64,000 nt of DNA from Parus major (lineage: Eukaryota > Chordata > Aves > Passeriformes > Paridae), in assembly GCF_001522545.3 (NCBI RefSeq), contig NC_031768.1:7625555-7689554 (forward strand), given 5' to 3'. This document shows positions 11,225 through 24,800 of the stretch, piece after piece (positions within the stretch are counted from its first letter, which is position 1; each line of letters starts with the position of its first letter). The position numbers and the translations under genes were made by a program. The notes under the pieces are model-generated. The model searched no databases. It was not told where the DNA came from and saw nothing but the letters and a program-made list of their open reading frames with translations.

Positions 11225-12599
11225 GGTCAGGACGGGGAGACACGAATTATATTTTTATTTGTTTATTATTTATTTTAATTTAATTTTCCTTTATTTTAAA
11301 TTTCTTTCTTTTATTTTCTTTTTGGTTTTTTTTTTTTTTTTTTTTCCATGGGACTCGAAAGCGATGGTGCAGCAAGCTGCCTCCTTATCTCGCTCTTCGC
11401 TGCTAGTTTAACTCCTTCCGCCAGGCCCAGCACAGGTTCCTCGGGCCGGGGATTGTTTTCTGTTTGGAAACTGGAGAAGGGGGGAGGCTATCGGCAGGAA
11501 AGCAATAGCTCGCTCTCTCTGGAGAGCTGCTCTCCAACAGGCAGCGCCTTGAAATCTATTTAAAGAGNNNNNNNNNNNNNNNNNNNNNNNNNNNNNNNNN
11601 NNNNNNNNNNNNNNNNNNNNNNNNNNNNNNNNNNNAGGAGGGGGCCGAACCAGAGCCAGCCAGAGACGGAGAAAGCGATGGATCAGCCGGTTTGCAGCGT
11701 ACATCAAGCTATCACATCTGTATATGCTCCGATCGATGAAAAGGATGGATAATATTTGTCAGCTGCAGACCTTTTTCTTCTCACTTCCCAAGGAAAGGAC
11801 GGGGGTGGGGGGAAGAGAGGTAATAGGGAGTTTCAAGGCCAGAGGCACTTCCTGGTACAGCCAAATAGAAAAGAAAGGCTAGGGATTATTATTAATTATT
11901 TTTATTATTCTGCAGCCGTCAAAAGGATGATCAGGGGACCGTGCAGCCCTCTCTGCCTGCTTCCTCACACTCTCACTCCTTTTCCCCCTCCTTTTTATTT
12001 ATTTTTTTCCTTTTTTTTTTTTTTAACTCTGGTTCGTTGCAGAGCTCCAAATATTTAACCCTTTGCTTGAGGCTTGAGGTGGTTGAGGCACAAAAGAAGA
12101 ATGTGAAAGCCTTGGACTGAAAGAAGAAAATAAAAAAAAAGAAGAAAAGAAAATAAAAGAAAAAATACAACACAAGCTCAGCGAGAAGTCAGTAAAACGC
12201 ACCGTTACACACACAGTGATATGGTTTGGCTTTAGGGAAGACAAGGGGGGGAGAAAGCACGAGAGAGACATACACCACCGCCCCCCGGTTCTGCCAGCCC
12301 CTCGCCTGGTGCCTGCAGTTGCACTCTGTACTCAGTACATAGTTCCCACACATGGTCCACATTTTGCACAGCAGCAGCGTGTTTCCTCTCAGTCTCTCAT
12401 TGCTGCTCTCCGAGCAAAGGAAATAGAAGAGAGAGAGAGGGGTTTAGAGGAAGTTAAAAATCAGACGAGCTGAGAAAAGGCTCGGTGTTACACACATCCT
12501 GAATGAAAGCGAAAGCCCAGCATTTCGGCCCTCTGAGCGCCCAGCTCTCACCTCCATAGTCATGTCACTGACATCCACGTTGGACACACCACAGCAATC
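11225..12599. other. Low-complexity T/A-rich segment with gap
   Basis: T-rich at 11250-11347, a 68-base gap at 11568-11635, AT-rich at 11880-11915 (ATTATTATTAATTATTTTTA), T-rich at 11992-12024 and a purine A/G run at 12119-12170. No exon or transposon recognised. Confidence 0.5.
11568..11635. other. Assembly gap (68 N)
   Basis: Run of 68 N between a low-complexity T-rich stretch and purine-rich sequence. Confidence 0.99.
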
Positions 12600-15500
12600 A
12601 CTCACACCCGGATAGACGGGCTCTCGGGCGCTCACAATAGCCGGGCTGGCTGCGGAGCCCGCCGAAGGAGGCCGGCTGCCCGCTTGCCTCCTGCTCGCTC
12701 ACCGGCGCGGCTGCAGGGCCGCAGCTGCACGCAGGGAGCGCCCCGGGGGAGCCGGGCTCCTTCCTCACCACCGGGGGATTCTTCTTCCCTGGAAATGGGG
12801 GTGCTTGGCAGCTAAGCCATGTGTGCAGAAATGTCGATGTCCTACCCACGCTCGACATTTACTTTCCCAGGGCATCAAGCGTCCCTGGAGGGGTGATGGG
12901 ACGGGTGGACGGGCTTGGGACAGGGATGCTGGGTGTGCTGGGTGAGCTCCTAGGAAGGTCACCACCGTTCTCTGCACTGGGGTCCATCCCAGGCCTGTTA
13001 TCCGCTGCTCTCCCCTTGCTTGGAGAGCTGGAAGACAGGGTGCCGGAGCGGAGTGTGCTGCTGGGAAACCATTATCCAGCGTCCTCCTTTTCTTCTCCCT
13101 CTAGGCCCTGGCTCCGTCCCCGCCCGCCCCTGAGCCGGGATCAGCCAGATGATCCTCCGGCCGTCGGCTGAGTGGCAGCCGCTTCGTGGGTAGCATTAGG
13201 GCTCGGCCACTCCGCGCTCCCGTGACCCCGCCGTGTCTCTCTCCCTCCGTCGCAGCCTCTCCGAAGCTCAGTGCCCCATCAGCTCTCGCTGTGTGATATT
13301 TAAAAGAAGGGTTGCATTCTCCCCAATAGAAGCCCACTCGTTTCCTTGTTGCCAGGAACAAAGCGTACATTCAGAGGGGTGGCTGTTGACGGCTCCCTCT
13401 GTATAGCACTGGAAAGCGGGTGGCCTTTGGTTACTGGCAAGGAAAATTCTAATCAGGGTGCTTGTAAGCGGGGCTTTATAGAAGCTTAGTTACAAAAGGC
13501 TTACACCAGAGTAATGCAATAACTATAATAACAGCCAGGGAGCCCTAAAGAGGGTGGAATGTGCTTGTGTCTGGATGATTTTCCCCGCTCGCACAGAGAG
13601 GGACTGTTTACCGCGAGTGCCATTAAGTATCGCTGGAAACTCACCAACCGCAGACTTATTTCAATATACTTTATTGTTGTATCTGCTCTAAAAGCAACTT
13701 GCTTCGGACGACTTCTAGATCGTCCTAGAGGAGGAGAGAGGCCACCCTCGGGTACTGGAGGAGGCTCTGAGCGCAGGGGTGGTGCCAAGGGTGAGGGAGC
13801 TGCGAGCCGGGGCCAGGCCAGGTCGGGCTGGCCGGGGTGCGTTCGGCCGGGCAGTGCCACTGCCGAACAAAGCGGCGAGGAGAAAAGGCCCCCTGAGCTC
13901 AGAGGCACAAAGGTGTCGGCCTCCTGCCCCGGAGGTGGGTACGCAGCAACGACCCCTCCACGTCCCTCCTCGGCTGTCTCAGCCGATAAAGGCGTGGGGA
14001 CCCAGAGGGACACGGTGGGAAGGAGGGGAGGAACCCAACATCGCCCTCCTGCCACTCCGGCCGGTGCCCCAGGGCGCCCCTGGCAGCGGTGACCCCGCTG
14101 TTCCGGCTCAGCCGCTCCGGCTTGACGAGGCTAATGGGATCAGCCGCTGCCTCCGCTGCCGTGTGTTGATTTTTCCAACCTCTCCGCCCAGCCCCGATGC
14201 CCGCCGTCCCTCGTCCAGACCCAGCTGCTGCTTGGCCGCCGGCGAGGGGCCGCGGCTCCGGAGGGCAGGAAATGGCTTGGCCGGGGAGCCGGGGCGGTCA
14301 CCCCGCCCCGCCGCGATCCCGGCGAACGGCGACGGCCGGCTCGGGCTGCGCCGGGAGGCGCCCCGGAGACCGCGGTGGCCCCGGGCTAGACGCGTGAAGC
14401 GGACAGAGCTCCACTACCACCCTCCCATTACCAGCCTTCCCCGGCACCCCCGAGCAGACTTTGCAGCGCTTTATTTTTAACGGAACAACAGAGCGCGGCG
14501 AGCAAACTGCTGCTCCGCGCAGGGCAAGAGAAATGGGTTTTTAATAGGCAAGGTCGGCGTGCTTGGCAGCCGGCCATCGCGGCCGGGGAAATAAACAAAC
14601 AGAGGAGCTGCAACTTCAGGTCGGAGCAGAAGTTGCGCTCCCGGCGAGATGAGCCCGCGGCATGGTCCTGGGGGCGAGTATGCAGCCGCGTACGGAGCTG
14701 CCGCGGAGAGCATCTCCGGTCCCCTGACCCCTCACCTCGGCCCCGCGGCCCCGGGACAGGAGCGGGGCCGGGGCAAGCAACCCCCCTGCGCTGCCGGGCG
14801 CGGTGCCGGCGGGCTGGCAGCGGGCGGAGGGCAGATGGCCACCCTTGTTTATCGCGTTCCGGCGGTGCCGCACGCCTAACTGCTGCTGTGCGGCACGGCC
14901 GGCCCCGGAGAGGCAGGAAGGGAGAGGTGAAGGGAGCGGGAGCGGAGCCTCCCGATCGTGAAGCGGCAATACGGAGTCTGCCGGAGGGTTTGCAGCCCTG
15001 CCCGGGGGTTCCCGCTCCCTCCGCCGCCGGGGCTCGGCCGTGTCGGCCCCGCTGGCCGCACCGCGGGGGCGCCGCGCTCCCGCTCTGGCGGCGCATTCCG
15101 GGCTCGGTGCCGAGCACTCTCGGCTGCCGCGCATCAGCCGCCCCGCTGCCTCCCGCCGCCGCCTCGCTCACTGCCGGCTCTGCAGGCGGCAGGGCAGAGC
15201 TGATCCCGCAGCCTCTCCAGTGGCGCTGGCCCCGACTGGCCTGCACGTCTCCCTCGAGGAACGAGCCCGAGCAGGGGCTGGGGGGGCTGGGGTCCGCTGT
15301 TCCCATCGCTCTTCCCAAGCCTTTCTGCAGCGCCGGCCACCGCAGGCCCACACAGGGGGAGAGGCGGCCCCCGCCTGAGCAGGGGTTGTGCAGCCCCTCA
15401 GCTCGCAGAGGGCTCGGAGGGGGACACCACTTTTGCTAACAGGGCCAGAAAAGCCGCAGCTCTCCCGGGGTCAGGAAGGACTCTGCATGCCCTCAGCAGA

Positions 15501-16150
15501 GGTGGACGAAAGGAGCCGTGCCAGGAGAGCCGGGAGCGAAGTCCAAGCCTGGGGAAGCTGGGCGAGAGCTAGAGAAGAGGCCGGCAACACTCGCCCCGGC
15601 GGTCACAGACCCTTCTTTCCTGGCGTGGTGGTGGCAGGAGAGGAGCTCTTGCCGCTGCCATGGTTCCCACCGTAGCACGGCCCGAGCTGGGGCCTCGGTA
15701 CGCAGGGAGGAAGAACCGGAGCGAGCCGTGTCCCTCGAGTTTCCACGGAGCCGAGGCCTGGGCTCCCAGGGGTAATACACCGCCACCATCATCTCTCGGC
15801 CACATCAAGGCAGAGGGGAGAATCCCCCCGGTGCCGTCACCCCACGCCGCTCCCTGCAGCTGGACACAACGGGACGGGTGGCGGGCAGGGCGGTGGCCGC
15901 TGTCAGCGGTGCTCCCGCTGCTCACTGCCCGGACAGCTGCCAGGCTTTTGGCAGATCGCTCTGCAGACGGCTCCCAAGGGCTCTGCAAGGGCTGAGACGG
16001 GTCACGGGGAATAGCTGGAGTGCTATAGGCCGGGCTAAAGCACTGCAGATTCGAGCCAGGGAGAGCGGGGACCGGCCAGGGTGGAGAAAAGGGAGAGGTA
16101 CAAAGGCCCGGGGGGGGCGACAGGCAAAGCCACCAGCCTGCAAAAATGCT
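12600..16150. promoter_or_regulatory. CpG-rich domain with internal AT block
   Basis: CpG-rich at 12600-13270 and 13720-16100, with an AT-rich insert at 13285-13710. The insert carries GAGTAATGCAATAACTATAA, CCATTAAGTATC and TTTCAATATACTTTATTG, which look like clustered homeodomain and CEBP-type words. No gene is supported. Confidence 0.4.
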
Positions 16151-16199
16151 GAGCTGGCAGCATGCCGAGGAGCTAGGGAGCACTGCAGTCCCGCCAGCC

Positions 16200-16850
16200 A
16201 AGGAAGGGGACATGAAGAAGCAGCGTGAATGGGGCAAAGACTGTTTCTTACAGACCTGGTGTGACCTATCGTTAAAAAATCTGGCTTCCCCTTCTAGTGC
16301 CAGGGTGTACCTGCAGGGTAGTCTCTGCCTTTCTGTCTCTCGTCCCATTATTCCACTACAGTCGAATCCTTCTGTTGTGACCTACAGCAGCGCTCTGATT
16401 TATTTTTAATGCGTTCCGATTCCTGTTCCGTTGTCAAGAGATGCATTGAGATTCATTTTCCATCCCTGCTTTTCATACTTCTGTTCTGCTGGAGGGACCC
16501 GCCAATAGAGTTTAATTCGATTTGATATGATTTAATGAACACCTTTATCTTTTGTTTTTAGCAGAAGGATAAATAATACAACTGCATTCAGCTTTTGCTA
16601 AATCAGACATGTTTCCCACCAAAATCCTATCTGGTGACACACACTCACTGTAACATTTCATTAACAACCTCCCTGATTTATTGATTTTTAATATTTGTAT
16701 TAAATGTTGTGTAAAATTGAACTCAGGCGTTAGAAGAGATTGTGCAAGTCACAAGACATGACTCCTACTTAATTGTTATTTTTTTTTCGGTCCTGGAACA
16801 ACAGTTGGAAAGAGGCCAGCAGGAGGGGAAAAAAAAATTAAAAATAAATT
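16200..16850. other. AT-rich block
   Basis: About 500 bp (16380-16850) of AT-rich, CpG-poor sequence with AATTCGATTTGATATGATTTA, TTTATTGATTTTTAATATTTG and CATTAACAACC words. It contrasts strongly with the islands on both sides and has no simple-repeat structure, so it is a candidate conserved element. No exon seen. Confidence 0.35.
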
Positions 16851-16929
16851 CTCCGGGGAGGGAGGTGAGGGGAATAAAGGGCAGTACCCTGGAGAGTGCG
16901 GGGGAGATGGAGAGAAAGTGCAGCCCTGA

Positions 16930-16952
16930 GGGAGGGAGGGAGGGAGGGAGGG
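16930..16952 (+). repeat. (GGGA)5 tract
   Basis: GGGAGGGAGGG repeats on the + strand, a likely G-quadruplex, at the left edge of a CpG island. Confidence 0.9.
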
Positions 16953-18797
16953 CAGCAGGGCCTGGCCGACGCTCCGCCGAGCCCCACAGCCCCCACAGGC
17001 CCCTCGGGGGCCGCCCTGCTCCCCGGGCCGGGGCGGCCACCCGGCTTCCCCCGCTTCCCCTGCTCGCTCATTCCGTGTCGCCTCCCTCCCTCCTGCTCCA
17101 TATGGTTTCTCCCCTCCTCCTCTTCTCCCCCCTCCACGTTGCCTCCGTGACTCTCCCCACTCCACGCTACTTCTCTGTTCCCAGGGGGAGCGCTTCCCCG
17201 CCGCGGCGTGGAGAGGCCCCGCGGCCCGGCCCGGCCCGGCCAGGCTGCAGTGTCTGAGGGGCTCAGCCGGGCCAGCATGCAGCGTGCAGGGCGAGCGGGA
17301 ACAGCAAGGCAAGACTAGGAGTCAGGAGAGAACCGTGAGGAGGGGTGCCAGCCAAAACTCCCGGCCAAATTGTTTCCCGGGTGTGCGGTAGAGGAGATTG
17401 AAGAAGTTCATTCCCCCCTCTTTCTCCCCTTCTTGTTTTCTTTTTCTCTCCTCCCCTTCTCGCCCCCCCGCCCCCGGCCGCCACCAGGAATACGAGGCAT
17501 TCAGAGATCAACATAATTCACCTGCATCAAAAAAAACCTTGCGAGCTATAAACTAGCGGCTGATCCTCCGCTTAGACTAGTGTTTAGCCGTTCATGCATC
17601 ATGAGTGTCAAATAAATGCCTGATTGAGGCCCTCAGCGGAGGAATTAGCTTTCCTTGTGCTGGAAATGCATAATAGAGAAAGTGCTGAGGCATCCTCCCC
17701 GGAGTTAGCTCAGGCTTCGCTCCCTGCTCTCCTCGTTTCGGGAGTTTTCCCTCCCTCATTCCGGGTCCGTCCCCCCTCCCCACCCTCCAGCCCCCCCTTA
17801 TAGCTCGCCCTTATCAGCGTGCCCAGCTGGCCAGGGGCGAGGGAAGCCCTCCAGTGTGTCCCTGACCGAGGGGTCCGGCTGAGAGCGAGAGGAGCAGCCG
17901 AGCATCCCTCGCATTGCCCGGGGCCCTGCGGGGGCACCGCGGGGAGCGCTGCCTCGTCCGCCCGAGGGCGGAGACGGAGGCGGAGGGAGCGGGGAGCGGC
18001 GGGGGGATCCCCTCGGCGAGCTCCTTGCCGCTTGGCCGCCCTTCCGCGCCGAGGGCCTCATCCTGCCGGCGGGTACGACCCAGCCCCGATGTTTGGTGGC
18101 GAAGGGGGCGGGGAGGGGGAGGCTGGCGAAGCGCTTGGCTCCGGCCGCAGCTCCGCGCCGGGCCAGCTGCCTGAACGGGTCCGAAGTCCCTCCGGGCAGG
18201 GGACGCCGGCAAAGCTGGGCAGGCGGCCGAGGCACACAGGGGTTAACCGCGCCGCGGCCGGGAGGAGCAGTTAAAGTGCACGGGCTGCAGATGCTTTTCA
18301 GGCCTCGATGTCTACCGTTTTAAATTAAAAAAATGCACCCGGCCCGACCATGCACCAGTGACCTGCAATTTCCCCTTCTTTTCAAACTGAAATATGGCCA
18401 AACTCTCTTCAAGTTAACTTAGGGGCTGGGGGCGGGGGAGGTGGGAAGGGCGGGGGTAGGAGGAAATCGCTCTGGGTTGAGATCTCTGTGTCAAGTTTCA
18501 TCCCCTCCTGACATGTCTGGCTCCGTGCCAAAGTCCTGAAAATGGAAAATTGGGGAAGGGCGGGCTGTGGGGGGTGGGTGGAGGAGCGGGGGGGTGGGGG
18601 GAGCGGGCCAGAGCTCTCGGCGGAGCGGCAGTAGCGAGAGGCTCTGGCCAAGAGGGATGCATGAACGAGCCCGTGTGAGCGGAGCGCGGCGGCATCTTCC
18701 GCCATCCATTCCGCCGCCCAGGCGCGTGGAGAGCCGCCGGCCGCTGCCATTGTTACCGGCGGGCGATGCAGGGACCGGAGCCGCCGCTCCGGCGAGA

Positions 18798-18806
18798 GAT
18801 AAATAG
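18798..18806 (+). promoter_or_regulatory. Weak TATA-like box in CpG island
   Basis: GATAAATAG directly downstream of a GCCGCCATTTTCC-like/CCATTGTT segment and GC-rich DNA. It could act as a core promoter element, but it departs from the TATA consensus at the first base and no strong donor follows nearby. Confidence 0.2.
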
Positions 18807-19964
18807 CCCCTGACAGCGCCTCTTCGCACCCACAGCTCGGCAGATCGGATTCGGTGGACGGCCGCAGGTCTGTGTCGCTCTCTTTCGCGGGAGTTCCTTT
18901 AAATCACGGCTCCACTCCCCCCTCACCTCTCCCGGGGGATGTTCCCGACCGTCCCCCACACAGCAGCCCCGCCGCCCTCCCCTGCTCGCTCCCCCTCCCG
19001 CAACCGCTGCGGCCCCGCTGCCCCGGCTCGGCGCCACCGGCCCGGCACGGAGCTCCGCCGGGGGAGGGGGAAAACTCTCTGGCGAAATACTTTCGGCACG
19101 CTGCGACTTTGCCAGGAGGGGTCTTAGCGTCGGATCTTTTGTCTTGGGGACTTCGGCTCCGTGCCCCGGAGCGGCTGGCGGCTCTCCCGGGAAGAGCCTC
19201 TGGGCAAAGCGCCGGGGAGTCCCGGGCTGCCGCCGCGGGCAGCGGTGCCCCGGCCCCCCGCTGCCAGCTCCCGGCCGGCACTTCTGCAGGCTCGCCCGTG
19301 TCCTGGTTCCCCTTTCCAGCCGCAGGAGACGAGGGGCTGGGACCTGCCCACCGGAGCCCCGTCCCCCACCCCGCGACGCCCACGGGTGGTGACACTGGCC
19401 CCAGATGGGGACTGGGGGGGCGTGTTTCCCTCGCCGGCCGCGGTGCCCCCCTGAACCGGCCATCCCGGAAGGAGGAGCAGGGGACAACTCCGGTAGCCAA
19501 GGCGCTACTTTGCAGCTGCTGCTCTCCCCTGCGCCCGGCGGCCGGGAGCGTGCGCTCCGGAGCCCCCTGGCACCTCTCGGGGCCGCCTTGCCCGGGGACA
19601 CCGGCGAGTGCCACATCCTACGCGGGCGCCTGCGAGCGGCTCGGCGTGAGGCGATCCCGGACTTTATTTTTTTCCGTCATCACTTTCATCCCCCCGCCCC
19701 AGCCAGGAGCCGGTGTGCGTGTGTGCAAGAGGAGATTATAGCCAGCTCGAGTCATTATTTCCAGGCCGACTGCCGCGGGAGTCTCTCCCAGGTGGAGCCG
19801 GTGCTGGGAGCCGGTACCCGGGGAGACAAAGGCCGGAGCCCGGGGTGCGAGCGGAGCCTCGATGCGCCGACAAGTGCGGGCTCGGCCGGTCCCGGTGCGG
19901 CACCCCCACCAGCCGCGGGGTTCTGCCGCCGCTCCGGGGAGCGCGGACTATGTTTTCCGAGTTA

Positions 19965-21250
19965 CATTTGTTACATTTCCGAGTTATATTTTCAGTTATA
20001 CAGAATCTACTTTTAGGCGATTGTTTTCCCTTTCCACTTGTTTGTCTCCTGCTAGCCTCGTAAACTGCCTTATGATTTATTACCTAGGCTAAGTGCTTAA
20101 TTTGTGAATATGAAACAGATTAAAAGGAGATCGGCGTATTTTAGCAGTCAGGCCAGAGCAAAGCCCGGCAGCTGTTTCCAGTTTGTAGGCATCTCCAGCC
20201 TCGTGTAAGCAGCCCAGTCTGCTAGTGATCAAGGGGGTATCCCCGGGCTCTCTCCGAGAGGCCCACCGCCGCTGGAGCTCCATGAGTGCTGCCGGAGCGG
20301 AGACCGCCACGGGATGGCCGCTGTGGGCTTTTCTTGGGGGGACAGACCCACGACGGATGCCGTCCGTCAAAGCGACACCCGTGGCTCTGGGATTCAGGAG
20401 CGGCTGCGTCCCCGCCACAGGCGGGCTCTGCCGGAGGAGGGCCCAGCAGGCACGCAGGGGGTTAACGACGACTCTGCCCTCTCCTTCAAAGGACTCACTC
20501 GAGATAGAGTAAATACGGTCGGGGCGGGGGGGATGTGTGTGTGTGCCGCTCGGGCCACATGATGCAAAAGTAAGACAAGCACACTCCGGAGAACAAAGGC
20601 TTCCTACCCCCTTCCTCCCCCTCCCCCCCAAATCTGTCTTAATTCTGCAAGTAAACTTGAGCAGCTATAAAACAAAGGCGAACGATGAAAGTTATAGCCA
20701 AGGGACAATCAAAATAAATACCTTTGATGTAGTCCAAGCACGCACTTGGTATTTTCTGGAGCTCCCTGCTACCCCCAGGCAGCCAGGATATCGCGGGCTC
20801 TTCCCAGGACAGAGATGACTTGCACGGCCGGAGTTTTGGCTCGGGCTGATGTAGGCCACGTTTCTCAGCCCGGAAAACAGTTCCCGGGGCCAGCACCACG
20901 TCGTAGCCCAGGGCGAGGCAGGCAGGGCAGGAACGGGCCGTGCCGTCGGGGCTGGGGCAGCAGCGGGACAGGGCTTCTCCGGGTGTCCCCCGGGCTAAGC
21001 TAGCCGGGAGGACTGCGGCGCCGAGAGACATCCCGGTGAGACGTGGCCGGGTCACCGAGATGATGTGCAGCACGGCGTGGGGCTGGGAGCGGTGTCCGAG
21101 CTATGCCCCTGCCCCCGGGAGCCCGCCGGGAGCCGGCCAGGACGGTCTGTCCCCCGGTGATGGCCCCGGCCCCCAGGTCAAGCAAGTGACACCTCCCAGC
21201 CCGCGCCCCCTGCTCCCGACTGCCGTGTGCTTGCAGAGCTGACCAGCTGC
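19965..21250. other. AT block then moderately CpG-rich sequence
   Basis: AT-rich at 19965-20160 (a duplicated TTACATTT word, TTATTACC, TAATTTGTG) and 20635-20755, with CpG-moderate sequence at 20200-20560 and 20780-21200. No exon recognised. It is the right edge of the first island field. Confidence 0.4.
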
Positions 21251-21781
21251 CTTCATGCTGCTCACCAGCACCCTGGAGCCATTCCCATCCCTGGTGTCCG
21301 TCCCACCGACCTCCGCCTTCTCCCTCTGCTCCCCTCCACACCCCTGGCCTTTGGAGGAAGTTTTAATGCATCAGGGACGGCAGAGGAAGCAAAAGGGCGC
21401 AGCAACAAACCAGCTGTCTGTGCAGCCCTGCAAGGAGAGGTTCAGCTGCTGAGCCCAAAAATCAGAGGCAGGCAAAAATCTGTAACCTGCCCTGTACCTC
21501 TGAGCGCTGCTTGAGGAGCAGGAGCAAGAGCACCGTGCCAGTCCTGCTGGAGCACAGCACAGAGCTAGATAAATGATTCATGTGCCCTTGTTGCACCAGA
21601 GCAGTTGCTCTGGTCCTCCAGAAGTGGCTGGTGTTGGCACAGTGGAAGGTGAAGGAAATGGGGATGGACTCTGGGCAGACCATGGGGAAGAGGTGTGGTG
21701 TGGCACATGCCTGGGCAGGCTGAGCCCTGGTCTGCCTGGGAGCAGAAGAGCAAAAGATGATGCATATGGCATTCAGAAAAA

Positions 21782-21786
<5 letters not shown>

Positions 21787-21828
<42 letters not shown>
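21787..21828 (+). repeat. (GT)21 microsatellite
   Basis: Forty-two bases of uninterrupted GT, flanked by ATGTAT and ATGAAG. Likely polymorphic. Confidence 0.97.
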
Positions 21829-21831
<3 letters not shown>

Positions 21832-24800
21832 AAGATGTCAGAGTAACTCTTGTTTGGGGAAAACTGAATATAAACTGTGGTTGGGAAGCAGTCCTGTAAG
21901 TATGTGTGAATGAGGGCTTGGGGATACCCTCTCCCATGCCAAGGAAGCACCTGAAAGAAGAATGCAAGAATGAGACAACAGCAGATATATGTGTGTCTAT
22001 GCAAGTCTTTCAGACTGGATTGAGACAAGGCCCTTCTTCCATATTTCGGACAAGATTTGTGGAAAATGAATACTAAAACTCATTTCCCAGGGGCCTGATA
22101 GAGTTTGGGTGTAGTTGACTCATCCCTACCACGTGAGGGGAGAGGTATTGCATAGGTATTATATACCACCACTATTCCTAGCCCTGAGCCTTGTTGTTCA
22201 CTATCTGAAGGCAGGACTAAAACTTTTGAGTAACCTGAAGAGCAGTTGGCAAAAATGGCCCCAGGGTCTCCACATGTCCCTGTAGGTTCTGCATGGAGCT
22301 GCTCTCTGACTGGTACATCCAGCATTTAGAAGGGAGAGAAAACACAGCCTTGTGTTGTGACGGTAACATACATCACCTTTCAAGCAGTATGCATAACAAG
22401 AAGATGGAAAACCAGACAGTAGCAGTGAAAAAGGAAAGCAATCCTTTCCAACTTTTTGGCCTGGCCTTTTCAGTCATCCCTACCTCAGGGAGGGCCGTGG
22501 TCACAGTGTTAAGCCTTGGTTATGCAGCTGAAATTCACCGTGCTTAAAGTCACCTGGTCCCTTGAGCGCTCTTGTAAAACACTCCAAGGTCCCATAGAAA
22601 ATGGTTTGTGTGTACTTGAAGCTATGTGGATTTTTTTCCAACAGTGCATTATGCCACTTTCAGCCTGATCCTGGCTGGCTTTCAGTGAATTAATGCCTGG
22701 ATGGATCTAAGTCCCAGCATCTCAGGCCAAGGTGGCTCTGATAGTCTTCCCACTGCTGTCCCCTTGTGCTCCAAAGGCATTTTAAAATCTCCATGGAAGT
22801 GCTGTTATGTGGTGATGGTTAAGCCTCAGAAACAAAGCAGTGGAGAACATTACTGAAGCAGAATGGGCAAACCCCAGTGGCTTGGAGCAGTTGGCTGGTA
22901 CACCAAAAGCTATGCAAGCTTCTTCAGTTTGGAACACAGGGACACCCCAGGCCCCTCTTATATCCCCAGCCCTTTGCTGCCTGTCTTAATTCTGCAAGAA
23001 GCAGCAGGCTGCAGGCACCCAATCCCCACCAGCCTGCAGCCAGTCTTGCAGCCAGGCTCACACCTTTGATGTTCTCCCAGTTACAGTTCATCAAATCTTG
23101 TCTCTCTTTTTCACTGTTTTGACATCTCACCACCCTCAGAACACTTCTGAGAAGGGGAAAAATTATTTCAAACGTCCTCTGTCATTGAAAATTCTTAAAG
23201 ACCACTACATGACCACCTAAATGATGCCTTCATATTCTTAGAAACACTGTTTATGCCGCCTGTCTTGTTTTTGTGGGGTGGACTCTGCCTTGCACCATCT
23301 AATGTACTGTTCCTATTATCAAAATATAAAACAGTAAGGAGAGGTTTTGGACTAGAGTAAGGCTCAGGACACATTGACATAAATAGGGGGATCAATATAT
23401 GCTAAATTTGAGTAGTATTTCATCTTTCCAGGTTCACAAATGTTGTGTTATGTGCCAGGAACTTTTGAGTGCTGGGCACTCTGTAGGCACAGAAGACAGA
23501 TTGCTCCTGCCTGCCCCAAAAATGGAAGAAAATCTCTAAAGTCTATAAAGGCAGATGACCATGAGTGCTTTGATGGTGGTACAGGGAGGCAGGTGAGCTC
23601 CTGGACTTAGTCACGGGCTCCTTTGCAATGTCTCACCAAGGCCACCACTCCCAAAGTCTGTGTCCTGTGGTTAGAAGGGAACAGTGTGTATTTGTGTGTG
23701 TGTGTTCATGTGAATGTAATTGTGTTTCTACATAATGTGGATTATCTTTCTTTTGGCAGCAAATCTGTTCAGGGGTTTAGATAAAAAGATAAATCCTGCA
23801 GCCGTTCCCTCTCTGGGAAAGGGCATGGCTTCCATCACTTTCTCTGCTCCTTTTTCTGAGCAGTTCCTAGCTCAGCATCTGATATCACCTTGACAGCCTG
23901 CTCACTCTCAGCATGACACTCCCACATTAGGAATGGGGAAAAATGCATGGAATAAGGCACAGCAGGTGAGGTGTTGCTTGGATGAACAGGAAGAGAAAGG
24001 AGCCAGGGTACAGGGTGCAGAAGGACCCCCCAGCATCATTTTCCCATACAGTGCTGATGTTAGGATTGTACTTCCACAGCTTCCCAGGAAACTCTCTTGG
24101 CAGGGAGAACAGGTGTGCAATAGGTGCAGGACATCTAATGGTCTCCCTTCTTTGGAACCTTGGTAGAACTGCTTGGCTTAGTGTGAAGGCAACCTTGTCA
24201 GGAAAGAGAGCTCCATTGATTTAAATGCAGAATTACCCTCCTGCAGTTCTAATTTCCCAGGCGAGGGCCATGCAGGCTCTGAAAACATGAAAGTTGTTGA
24301 TGTATTGGTTCAATTAATTTTTAAAATAAGTTTGAATGCCATTTGTTTCAAATTTGATAGGAAAGCACTGTAGATTTTTGCAAGCAAAGAGTGAGGTGAG
24401 CGTGGATGGGATGTGTATTTTGCATGGCCTTGAAAACAGGGCTTAAACGTTGCATTCATTTAGTAGCAGACCTCTGCACAGGGACAAGTGAGGCCCGTGG
24501 TGAAAGAAAAAGACCTGAACATCTGTATTTGCTAAGTGGCACCGGGAGCAGTCAGCCAGCTCACAGAGAAGGGCAGACAAGGGGGTGTGAGGCCCCACTG
24601 AGACTGCTGGGTCCCTGGTGCTTTTAAAAGGAAATAATAGCTTGTGGGGGAACCCTTTCTGGTGGCCTTGGCTCTCGTGACCCCCCTCTGATGTATTATA
24701 TTTAAACAAGGAAATGTCAACATTGGTTTTTACACATACAGCCTCATTCTGCTCTCCATGAAAACCATTGGCAAACCCCTAAGAAAGTTGGAGGGGAGCA

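Larger units (their letters stand above)
16855..19960. promoter_or_regulatory. CpG-island pair with AT-rich inserts
   Basis: CpG-dense at 16860-17280, 17700-18290 and 18560-19950, broken by AT-richer inserts at 17500-17690 and 18300-18420. Contains a (GGGA)5 tract at 16930-16952, G-quadruplex-prone runs at 18420-18460 and 18555-18606, and a GATAAATAG box at 18798-18806. No coding region supported. Confidence 0.45.

Noticed and set aside
21787..21828. GT tract as part of a functional array such as CRISPR
   Set aside because: It is a plain dinucleotide microsatellite with no spacers, in a vertebrate genome.
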